This document shows, piece by piece, positions 7,496 through 13,389 of a DNA stretch of 32,504 nt. The notes beneath the pieces were generated by a model. The model was not told where the DNA came from. It searched no databases and worked only from the letters and a program-made list of their open reading frames with translations. The stretch lies in NCBI GenBank assembly GCA_002353295.1, contig DEJG01000024.1, forward strand, positions 4,172 through 36,675, given 5' to 3'. Source of the DNA: Prevotella sp. UBA2754. GTDB taxonomy: Bacteria > Bacteroidota > Bacteroidia > Bacteroidales > Bacteroidaceae. Position 1 is the first letter of the stretch. Every line of letters begins with the position of its first letter. Position numbers and translations under genes: made by a program.

Positions 7496-7690
7496 TTATT
7501 TGTTAAGTTCTCTCTGACGGAGTTCTGTCTTCATACGTGCGATGTCACGACGTGCGGCCTTAATCTGTGATGGATTCTCCAGTGGAGTTACTGCGTGGTT
7601 CAACTTCATCTGATTGTAGTTGGCTACCTCAGTCTCCAGCTTCTCGGCCAATTCCTTGGTCTCGAGACCTTTAATTTCATTCATCTTCAT
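7496..7690 (-). CDS. rpmC: 50S ribosomal protein L29
   Basis: L29 sits at the peptide exit tunnel, next to L23, near the docking site for SRP and trigger factor. The 64-residue protein is two helices: MKMNEIKGLETKELAEKLE and the basic second helix ending ARMKTELRQRELNK. Length is normal. It follows rplP by 3 bp and precedes rpsQ by 2-11 bp depending on the rpsQ start. Confidence 0.97.
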   Translation of the reverse strand: MKMNEIKGLETKELAEKLETEVANYNQMKLNHAVTPLENPSQIKAARRDIARMKTELRQRELNK

Positions 7691-7693
7691 AGC

Positions 7694-8122
7694 TTAAGCG
7701 TTTTTATCGTAATCGCGTCTAACAACAAACTTAGTCTTTACGGGCAGTTTCTGAGCACCGAGGCGCAGAGCCTCCTTAGCAGTCTCAAAAGAAACGCCTT
7801 CTACTTCAAAGAGGATACGTCCGGGAGTCACTGGAGCTACCCATCCTGCGGGATCACCTTTACCCTTACCCATACGTACGTCAGCAGGCTTACGTGTGAT
7901 GGGTTTGTCGGGGAAGATGCGGATCCAAACCTGACCCTCACGGTTCATATAACGGTTGATGGCAACACGGGCTGCCTCAATCTGGCGGCTATCGATCCAC
8001 TTGGCATCCAATGTCTTGATACCGAATGAGCCGAAAGCCAGCTGTGTACCACGATGGGCGTTGCCTTTATTGCCACGTCCGTCTTGTGGTCTTCTATATC
8101 TTACTCTCTTAGGCTGTAACAT
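7694..8122 (-). CDS. rplP: 50S ribosomal protein L16
   Basis: L16 binds near the A site and helps position tRNA. The 142-residue product begins MLQPKRVRYRRPQDGR and contains AARVAINRYM, the loop RMGKGKGDPAGWVAPV and PGRILFEV. Length is the family norm. It follows rpsC by 25 bp and precedes rpmC by 3 bp, as in standard S10 operons. Confidence 0.98.
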   Translation of the reverse strand: MLQPKRVRYRRPQDGRGNKGNAHRGTQLAFGSFGIKTLDAKWIDSRQIEAARVAINRYMNREGQVWIRIFPDKPITRKPADVRMGKGKGDPAGWVAPVTPGRILFEVEGVSFETAKEALRLGAQKLPVKTKFVVRRDYDKNA

Positions 8123-8147
8123 GATAGCTTCTTACTTTACGTGTTAA

Positions 8148-8873
8148 TTACTTTTTCTTATTACGGAACTTTCTGCCACCATTGTTGTTACCACCATTGT
8201 TGCGGCCTGCGCTCTTCTCCTGAGCGAAGTTTGGAGCCAAGTCAACCTTACCGTAGATTTCACCACGGCAAATCCAAACCTTCAAGCCCAGCAGTCCGAC
8301 TTTCGTCAGAGCCTCAGCCTGGCAGTAATCGATGTCAGCACGGAATGTGTGCAGAGGTGTACGACCTTCCTTGATCATTTCGCTGCGTGCAATTTCAGCA
8401 CCGTTCAGACGACCAGAGATCTGTACCTTGATACCCTCGGCACCGGCACGCATGGTGTTAGCTACAGCCATCTTGATAGCACGGCGGTAAGCAATCTTAC
8501 CCTCTATCTGGCGAGCGATGTTGTTAGCTACGATCGTTGCGTCGAGTTCCGGTTTCTTCACTTCGAAGATATTAATCTGAATCTCCTTATCATAGAGTTT
8601 CTTCAGTTCTTCCTTCAACTTATCGACATCCTGTCCACCCTTACCGATGACAAGTCCTGGACGAGCAGTGCAGATAGTGATGGTCACCAGCTTCAATGTA
8701 CGTTCGATGACAATTTTCGAAACGCTAGCCTTAGCCAAACGTTCGTTAAGGTACTTACGGATTTTCTGATCCTCTACCAGGTTATCTCCGAAGTCCTTGC
8801 CTCCGAACCAATTTGAGTCCCAACCCTTGACAATACCAAGGCGGTTGCTAATTGGATTTACTTTCTGTCCCAT
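8148..8873 (-). CDS. rpsC: 30S ribosomal protein S3
   Basis: S3 forms part of the mRNA entry site and has helicase-related function there. The 241-residue protein begins MGQKVNPISNRLGI, has the type II KH domain with RPGLVIGKGG (71-80), and the C-terminal domain with GRLNGAEIARSEMIKEGRTP. The tail after residue 222 is a low-complexity Gly/Asn/Lys/Arg stretch, probably a disordered rRNA-binding extension. It lies 5 bp after rplV. Confidence 0.98.
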   Translation of the reverse strand: MGQKVNPISNRLGIVKGWDSNWFGGKDFGDNLVEDQKIRKYLNERLAKASVSKIVIERTLKLVTITICTARPGLVIGKGGQDVDKLKEELKKLYDKEIQINIFEVKKPELDATIVANNIARQIEGKIAYRRAIKMAVANTMRAGAEGIKVQISGRLNGAEIARSEMIKEGRTPLHTFRADIDYCQAEALTKVGLLGLKVWICRGEIYGKVDLAPNFAQEKSAGRNNGGNNNGGRKFRNKKK

Positions 8874-8878
8874 ACTGC

Positions 8879-9280
8879 TTACTTATCATTGTTTTTAGAG
8901 TCAACAAACAGAGTCACGTGGTTAGAACGCTTACGGATGCGATATCCACGGCCCTGAGGTGCCGGTCTCATACGTTTCATTGTTACACCTTCATCAACGA
9001 AGACACGGCTGATGAACAGCTCGCCATCCTCGGCCTTGCGGTCATTCTTAGCCTCCCAGTTAGCAATGGCAGAACGGAGAAGCTTCTCTACGTCAGCTGC
9101 AGCATGTTTCTTTGAGAATCTCAGTACGCCGAGTGCGCGGTTTACTTCCATGCCGCGAATCATGTCAACGACATAGCGCATCTTGCGTGGAGAAGAAGGA
9201 ACACCTTTCAGCTTTGCAAAATACTGCGTCTTATTGGCTGCTTTTCTTTTCTCAGCCGCTAATCTTTTTCTTGCTCCCAT
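8879..9280 (-). CDS. rplV: 50S ribosomal protein L22
   Basis: L22 spans the 50S subunit and its hairpin lines the exit tunnel. The 133-residue product has a lysine/arginine-rich N-terminus of about 25 residues, then VPSSPRKMRYVVDMIRG (27-43). The beta-hairpin tip near RMRPAPQGRGYRIRKRSNH is wild-type in appearance, with no duplication of the kind linked to macrolide resistance. The spacer to rpsS upstream holds three copies of an 8-bp repeat. Confidence 0.97.
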   Translation of the reverse strand: MGARKRLAAEKRKAANKTQYFAKLKGVPSSPRKMRYVVDMIRGMEVNRALGVLRFSKKHAAADVEKLLRSAIANWEAKNDRKAEDGELFISRVFVDEGVTMKRMRPAPQGRGYRIRKRSNHVTLFVDSKNNDK

Positions 9281-9286
9281 ATTTAC

Positions 9287-9310
9287 TTTTTCAATTTTTC
9301 AATTTTTCAA
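9287..9310. repeat. 8-bp tandem repeat between rpsS and rplV
   Basis: Three perfect copies of tttttcaa run head to tail, ending 6 bp before the rplV start codon. On the transcribed strand they read TTGAAAAA, an A-rich initiation region. One of five similar placements in this window. Confidence 0.9.
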
Positions 9311-9323
9311 TGTTCCCTGGAGC

Positions 9324-9590
9324 TTATTTCTTGTTACCGGCATGGCCACCGAAACGACGTGTCGGAGAGAACTCACCGAGCTTGTGTCCTACCATGTTTT
9401 CAGTAATGTAGACAGGGATGAATTTGTTTCCATTGTGAACTGCAACGGTATGACCCACGAAATCGGGGGAAATCATTGAAGCTCTAGCCCAAGTCTTAAC
9501 AACATTCTTCTTACCACTCTCATTCATTGCGAGAATTTTCTTCTCAAGAGCAACGTTGATGTAAGGGCCTTTTTTTAATGAACGACTCAT
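9324..9590 (-). CDS. rpsS: 30S ribosomal protein S19
   Basis: S19 binds the 30S head with S13. The 88-residue product begins MSRSLKKGPYINVALEKKI and contains TWARASMISPDFVGHTVAVH and the C-terminal GEFSPTRRFGGHAG. Length is normal. It follows rplB by 24 bp, in the usual L2-S19-L22 order. Confidence 0.98.
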   Translation of the reverse strand: MSRSLKKGPYINVALEKKILAMNESGKKNVVKTWARASMISPDFVGHTVAVHNGNKFIPVYITENMVGHKLGEFSPTRRFGGHAGNKK

Positions 9591-9614
9591 AATTTTCTCT
9601 AATTAACTTCGTGA

Positions 9615-10442
9615 TTACTTCTTGTTAGCTCTTTCAATAATGTACTTGTTTGAAAGCTTCTTTGGTGCACGAGTCTTAAGACCCTTAGCGTACAAGCCCT
9701 TACGTGAACGTGGGTGACCACCAGACTGACGGCCTTCACCACCACCCATTGGGTGATCGTGTGGGTTCATAACAACACCACGGTTGTGAGGACGACGTCC
9801 CAACCAGCGTGAGCGACCAGCCTTACCAGACTGCTCCAGAGCGTGATCGGAGTTACCTACACTACCTACAGTAGCTTTACAAGCTGAGAGAATCTGACGA
9901 GTCTCACCTGAAGGGAGCTTGATAACACAGTAGCTACCTTCACGAGAAGTCAACTGAGCGAAATTACCTGCCGAACGAACCAGTTTGGCACCCTGACCTG
10001 GACGCATCTCGATGTTGTGGATAACAGTACCCACAGGGATGTTTGCCAAGGGGAGGGCGTTACCAACCTCAGGAGCTGCCCCAGCGCCTGACATCAGTGT
10101 TGTACCAACCTCCAGTCCGTTAGGAGCAATGATATAACGTTTTTCACCATCAGCGTAGAAAAGAAGTGCAATGCGAGCCGAACGGTTAGGATCGTACTCG
10201 ATTGTCTTTACTACAGCTGGAACACCATCTTTCTCTCGCTTGAAGTCGATCAGACGATACTTCTTCTTATGACCACCGCCCATGTAGCGGACAGTCATCT
10301 TACCGGTGTTGTTTCGACCACCGGTTGAACGCTTACCGTAAACGAGAGACTTCTCTGGCACGGATGCAGTAATATCCTCGAACGTGCCAATAATCTTGTG
10401 TCTTTGACCCGGAGTAACGGGTTTTAATTTACGTACTGCCAT
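9615..10442 (-). CDS. rplB: 50S ribosomal protein L2
   Basis: L2 is needed for subunit joining and for an active peptidyl transferase centre. The 275-residue product begins MAVRKLKPVTPGQRHK, has the OB-fold and SH3-like domains, and the conserved MNPHDHPMGGGEGR (225-238) with H230, the residue matching the histidine important in E. coli L2. The basic C-terminus is complete. It is 7 bp after rplW. Confidence 0.98.
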   Translation of the reverse strand: MAVRKLKPVTPGQRHKIIGTFEDITASVPEKSLVYGKRSTGGRNNTGKMTVRYMGGGHKKKYRLIDFKREKDGVPAVVKTIEYDPNRSARIALLFYADGEKRYIIAPNGLEVGTTLMSGAGAAPEVGNALPLANIPVGTVIHNIEMRPGQGAKLVRSAGNFAQLTSREGSYCVIKLPSGETRQILSACKATVGSVGNSDHALEQSGKAGRSRWLGRRPHNRGVVMNPHDHPMGGGEGRQSGGHPRSRKGLYAKGLKTRAPKKLSNKYIIERANKK

Positions 10443-10449
10443 TTCTTAT

Positions 10450-10809
10450 TTAAATATTGCTGTAAAAATCAATTGTATCGCCCTCCTTAAGAGTAACGAT
10501 TGCCTTCTTGAACGCGTTCTTCTGACCTCTTATGAGACCTGCCTTGGTATAGCGGCTTGAGCGCTTACCGGCATAACGGAGCGTGTTCACACTCTCTACT
10601 GTTACATTGTACTGAGCTTCAACCTCTGCCTTGATCTCGAGCTTGTTTGCCTCGGGCTTAACGATGAAACCATACTGGGCCTTAGCCTTTTTGGTCACCA
10701 TCTCACCTTTGTGGGCGCCGGTCTTTGCCTTGAAAGTTCTGTCGACAGAAGTCTTCTCAGTAATATTGTTCATTTTCTCTGAAATCAGAGGCTTGATAAT
10801 AAATGCCAT
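10450..10809 (-). CDS. rplW: 50S ribosomal protein L23
   Basis: L23 is the main docking site for trigger factor and SRP at the tunnel exit. The protein has 119 residues, about 20 more than E. coli L23. The extra length is an insertion after the first helix (roughly residues 15-45), rich in lysine, before AQYGFIVKPEANK. The core NTLRYAGK and the C-terminal KKAIVTLKEGDTIDFY are conserved. The spacer before it contains an 8-bp tandem repeat. Confidence 0.96.
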   Translation of the reverse strand: MAFIIKPLISEKMNNITEKTSVDRTFKAKTGAHKGEMVTKKAKAQYGFIVKPEANKLEIKAEVEAQYNVTVESVNTLRYAGKRSSRYTKAGLIRGQKNAFKKAIVTLKEGDTIDFYSNI

Positions 10810-10820
10810 AACCTTTTTCT

Positions 10821-10846
10821 ATTACGTTATTACGTTATTCGTTATT
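10821..10846. repeat. 8-bp tandem repeat between rplD and rplW
   Basis: The plus strand reads attacgtt, attacgtt, attcgtt and then att, a decayed 8-bp repeat in the 42-bp spacer. It ends 11 bp before the rplW start codon. Same type of placement as the other four intergenic repeats. Confidence 0.75.
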
Positions 10847-10851
10847 CCGCC

Positions 10852-11478
10852 TTATCCTAACACTCCATTGATAGACTCGAGCGACTTCTCTGTAATCACC
10901 ATCACGTCAGCATTCAGCACCTTATAGGTGTTCAAGTTTGAAGCGATGATGCACTCAGCCTTCTGCAGGTTGCGTGCTGACAGATATACATCCTTGTTTG
11001 CCTCAGGCAAAACCATGAGCAACTTCTTACCCTCAACATGGAGGTTCTTGGCTATTGCGATAAATTCCTTTGTCTTAGGAGCCTCGAAATTGAAGTCCTC
11101 TACTACGATGATAGCATTCTCCTTAGCCTTGTAAGCAAGAGCTGACTTGCGAGCCAGAGCAATCACCTTCTTATTCAGCTTGAAGCGATAGTCACGAGGA
11201 CGTGGACCGAACACGCGACCACCACCACGCAACAGGGGTGAGTTGATATCACCGTGACGGGCACCGCCGCCGCCCTTCTGACGACCGAGTTTGCGGGTAG
11301 AACCTGCGTGCTCGCTACGCTCCTTGGCTTTAGCTGTTCCCTGACGCTGATCAGCGAGATAACGCTTAACGTCCAGATAAATTACATGATCATTTGGTTC
11401 AATGCCGAAGATATTCTCATTCAACGTAACCTTTCTGCCGGTCTCCTGACCTTTGATATTCAATACGTTAATTTCCAT
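10852..11478 (-). CDS. rplD: 50S ribosomal protein L4
   Basis: L4 lines the exit tunnel and, in E. coli, represses its own S10 operon by acting on the leader RNA. The 208-residue protein has the extended loop QKGGGGARHGDINSPLLRGG (69-88) that reaches the tunnel, then GPRPRDYRFKLNKKV and a Rossmann-like C-terminal domain. It follows rplC by 3 bp. If L4 autoregulation exists here, the structured leader upstream of rplC is the natural target; that is inference. Confidence 0.98.
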   Translation of the reverse strand: MEINVLNIKGQETGRKVTLNENIFGIEPNDHVIYLDVKRYLADQRQGTAKAKERSEHAGSTRKLGRQKGGGGARHGDINSPLLRGGGRVFGPRPRDYRFKLNKKVIALARKSALAYKAKENAIIVVEDFNFEAPKTKEFIAIAKNLHVEGKKLLMVLPEANKDVYLSARNLQKAECIIASNLNTYKVLNADVMVITEKSLESINGVLG

Positions 11479-11481
11479 AGC

Positions 11482-12096
11482 TTACTTCTCGATTAAAACA
11501 GTTGAACCATTACATCCAGCGCAGCTTCCCTTCACGAGAATCAGATTGTGCTCTGGAATTACCTTTAACACACGCAAGTTCTGAGTTGTCACGCGGTCGC
11601 CACCCATCTGGCCACCCATGCGCATTCCCTTAAACACTTTGGCGGGATACGAACAGGCACCGATAGAACCCGGTTTGCGGGCGCGGTCGTCCTGACCGTG
11701 TGTAGACTGACCTACACCACCGAAACCGTGACGTTTCATAACACCCTGGAAACCCTTACCCTTTGAGATGCCGACTACGTCAACAAACTCAGTGTCGTTG
11801 AAGAGTTCCACCGTAATGGTGTCTCCGAGGTTGTGCTCCTCGTCAAACTTGAACTCGGCCAAGTGGGCCTTTGGTGTTGTACCAGCCTTCTTAAAGATTC
11901 CTTGCATAGCCTTAGTGGTGTTCTTTTCTTTCTTCTCACCGTAGGCCAACTGAAGGGCGGTGTAACCGTCTTTCTCGACGGTCTTCACCTGTGTAACAAC
12001 ACAAGGACCAGCTTCGATAACAGTGCACGGTACGTTCTTACCGTCGGCACTGAAAACGGATGTCATTCCGATTTTTCTTCCAATTAATCCTGGCAT
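11482..12096 (-). CDS. rplC: 50S ribosomal protein L3
   Basis: L3 starts 50S assembly and reaches the peptidyl transferase centre. The 204-residue protein begins MPGLIGRKIGMTSVF and carries the conserved KGKGFQGVMKRHGF and PAKVFKGMRMGGQMGG. Where E. coli L3 has GSIGQ, with the glutamine that PrmB methylates, this protein reads GSIGAC, so that modification is not expected. The gene is separated from rpsJ by an accessory regulator and has its own promoter and a leader of about 190 nt. Confidence 0.98.
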   Translation of the reverse strand: MPGLIGRKIGMTSVFSADGKNVPCTVIEAGPCVVTQVKTVEKDGYTALQLAYGEKKEKNTTKAMQGIFKKAGTTPKAHLAEFKFDEEHNLGDTITVELFNDTEFVDVVGISKGKGFQGVMKRHGFGGVGQSTHGQDDRARKPGSIGACSYPAKVFKGMRMGGQMGGDRVTTQNLRVLKVIPEHNLILVKGSCAGCNGSTVLIEK

Positions 12097-12141
12097 TTCA
12101 GTTTAAAATTAAATAAATAATAATGTTGTTTTGAATATATT

Positions 12142-12203
12142 CGTTTCTTTTTAAGTGCCATCTCGCTTTTTCGCGCTTACAAAAACTCACTTAAAAAGAA
12201 ACG
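12142..12203 (-). promoter_or_regulatory. rplC leader hairpin, candidate cis-regulatory RNA
   Basis: Two 16-nt arms, 12142-12157 (cgtttctttttaagtg) and 12188-12203, are perfect reverse complements separated by 30 nt. The interior can form a small extra hairpin from GCG and CGC around GAAAAA. The element lies in the 5' leader, about 45 nt upstream of the rplC start and downstream of the promoter. No T-run follows on the transcribed strand, so it is not a standard terminator. By analogy with S10 operon leaders it could bind a ribosomal protein, but no known leader family was identified by eye. Confidence 0.65.
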
Positions 12204-12290
12204 TTCACTACTTCCTGTTTGAAGGTTAAATCGCTCTTTTACAGAGTATTGTTAGCCATCGAGCCAGCGCAATACGCACTTTAGCGGCTG

Positions 12291-12321
12291 CAAAGGTACA
12301 CATAATAAATAGAACCCGCAA
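12291..12321 (-). promoter_or_regulatory. promoter for the rplC (S10/spc) operon
   Basis: The minus strand reads TACCTTTG (12298-12291), an exact match to the Bacteroidota -7 consensus TAnnTTTG, with TTG 20 nt upstream (12321-12319) as a -33 element. Transcription would start near 12285, giving a leader of about 190 nt. The 14-bp core around the -7 box is identical to that upstream of rpsL. The -33 element lies inside the hairpin that ends the preceding regulator gene. Confidence 0.75.
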
Positions 12322-12338
12322 TACTACATGCGGGCTCT
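12311..12338 (-). terminator. probable terminator of the AraC-like gene
   Basis: On the transcribed strand a 10-bp stem (AGAGCCCGCA with TGCGGGTTCT, one G-U pair) closes an 8-nt loop. It is followed by ATTTATTATG, a weak U-tract. It lies 94 bp downstream of the AraC-like stop codon and overlaps the upstream part of the rplC promoter. In the plus direction one pair becomes a mismatch, so the minus strand is favoured. Confidence 0.55.
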
Positions 12339-12339
12339 A

Positions 12340-12432
12340 TAACATAATTTAATATTTTTTATGATTTTAGTAATAAAATCTAACTGATAATACCCCATAA
12401 CCTCAACAAAACTGAAGCTTGCGAAAGTGGAG
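12340..12432. other. AT-rich spacer after the AraC-like gene
   Basis: This is part of the 336-bp gene-free stretch 12097-12432, whose other contents (leader hairpin, promoter, terminator) are listed separately. The spacer holds a small AT-only hairpin (gatttta and taaaatc, 12363-12380) without a T-run on the transcribed side. I see no further gene or motif. Confidence 0.5.
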
Positions 12433-12750
12433 TTAATCTCTGTCACGGGTGAGCATCAGTCGATAGTCGACAGGACTCATACCGACGGCGTCCTGAATGC
12501 GACGCTGCAACATGCGGATATTCGTGAAGCCCGACTCCTCGGCAATGGCAGCTATGGTATAGTTGGGCTCGTCCCGCAACAATCTGAGAGCATTCAGCGT
12601 ACGGAGGTTGTCGATATAGGCCTCAGGGGTTCGGTGGATGGTCTGATGTCGGAATAGCTGTACCAAACGCACCAACTCATCTTTCAGCTGTTCTACCTCT
12701 TTACGCAGGAAAGCTACCTCTTCCTCGAGTTTTGACTTTTCTTCCTTCAT
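12433..12750 (-). CDS. small coiled-coil protein with AraC-type helix-turn-helix
   Basis: The 105-residue product is a likely DNA-binding protein. Residues 8-33 form a coiled coil with hydrophobic heptad positions L8, V12, L15, V19, L22, L26, L29 and F33. Residues 40-60 resemble the linker helix between the two AraC HTH motifs, and residues 63-95 (TIAAIAEESGF...MSPVDYR) match the second HTH. The first HTH and any ligand domain are missing, and the usual SYFSRxFK is replaced by RMLQRRIQ. It interrupts the normally adjacent rpsJ-rplC pair and has a terminator on each side. A role in ribosomal gene control is an inference from position only. Confidence 0.8.
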   Translation of the reverse strand: MKEEKSKLEEEVAFLRKEVEQLKDELVRLVQLFRHQTIHRTPEAYIDNLRTLNALRLLRDEPNYTIAAIAEESGFTNIRMLQRRIQDAVGMSPVDYRLMLTRDRD

Positions 12751-12937
12751 TTTTCAACTTTAAAAATTTGCAGCAAACCATCACTGCGAATAGCTATTGG
12801 AACTTCTGTCTTTTCATAATTTTCAGCTTTTAGTGTCAATCCCTCTTACTAGTATTATAAAGTATGTTAACGATATGGAAAGAGCCCCTCCTTGACTTGG
12901 CTCGAGACCCCCTTTTCAGCAGTATTTCACTTTTCAC
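12751..12937. other. leader region of the AraC-like gene, no clear promoter
   Basis: Between the rpsJ terminator and the regulator start lie about 190 bp without a supported gene. I found no exact TAnnTTTG on the minus strand; TACTTTAT near 12861 is the nearest AT-rich candidate. Expression of the regulator therefore needs either a degenerate promoter here or readthrough from rpsJ. Confidence 0.4.
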
Positions 12938-12971
12938 AAAAAAGGGCGTGCCCATAAGGACACGCCCTTTT
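12938..12971 (-). terminator. intrinsic terminator after rpsJ
   Basis: An 11-bp perfect stem, AAAAGGGCGTG with CACGCCCTTTT, closes a 10-nt loop that can pair two further bases. On the minus strand six T residues end the structure (12943-12938). It starts 28 bp after the rpsJ stop and so closes the str operon. In the plus direction only four T residues follow. Confidence 0.9.
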
Positions 12972-12998
12972 CTGTTGTATCATCTTGTGATAAATGTA

Positions 12999-13304
12999 CT
13001 AGACCTTGATCTCTACCTCAACACCGCTGGGGAGTTCGAGTTTCATCAGAGCGTCAACAGTCTTGGCTGTTGAGCTGTAGATGTCAATCAGACGCTTGTA
13101 GTCTGACAACTGGAACTGCTCACGTGACTTCTTGTTAACGAAGGTTGAACGGTTAACGGTGTAGATACGCTTGTGTGTGGGAAGGGGGATAGGACCGCTG
13201 ATGATAGCACCGGTGGCCTTGACAGCCTTCACAATCTTCTCTGCTGACTTGTCTACGAGTTTGTGGTCGTAGCTCTTCAGCTTGATACGGATTTTCTGAC
13301 TCAT
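12999..13304 (-). CDS. rpsJ: 30S ribosomal protein S10 (NusE)
   Basis: S10 is in the 30S head and, as NusE, bridges NusG and the ribosome during transcription-translation coupling. The 101-residue product begins MSQKIRIKLKSYDHKLVDKS and contains the long loop GPIPLPTHKRIYTVNRS (37-53). Length is normal. Here it is the last gene of the str operon (rpsL-rpsG-fusA-rpsJ) and is followed by a strong terminator instead of rplC. Confidence 0.98.
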   Translation of the reverse strand: MSQKIRIKLKSYDHKLVDKSAEKIVKAVKATGAIISGPIPLPTHKRIYTVNRSTFVNKKSREQFQLSDYKRLIDIYSSTAKTVDALMKLELPSGVEVEIKV

Positions 13305-13389
13305 AACTTACTTTGAAACTTTAAATTTAAATATTGAACTTTATGATTACCGCCGCTAAAGAGTCATTTGCTCAACGGCAGTTCTTGTA

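Noticed and set aside
12363..12380. AT-only hairpin after the AraC-like gene as its terminator
   Set aside because: The stem is all A/T apart from its closing pair and no T-run follows on the transcribed strand; the GC-containing hairpin at 12311-12338 is the better candidate.
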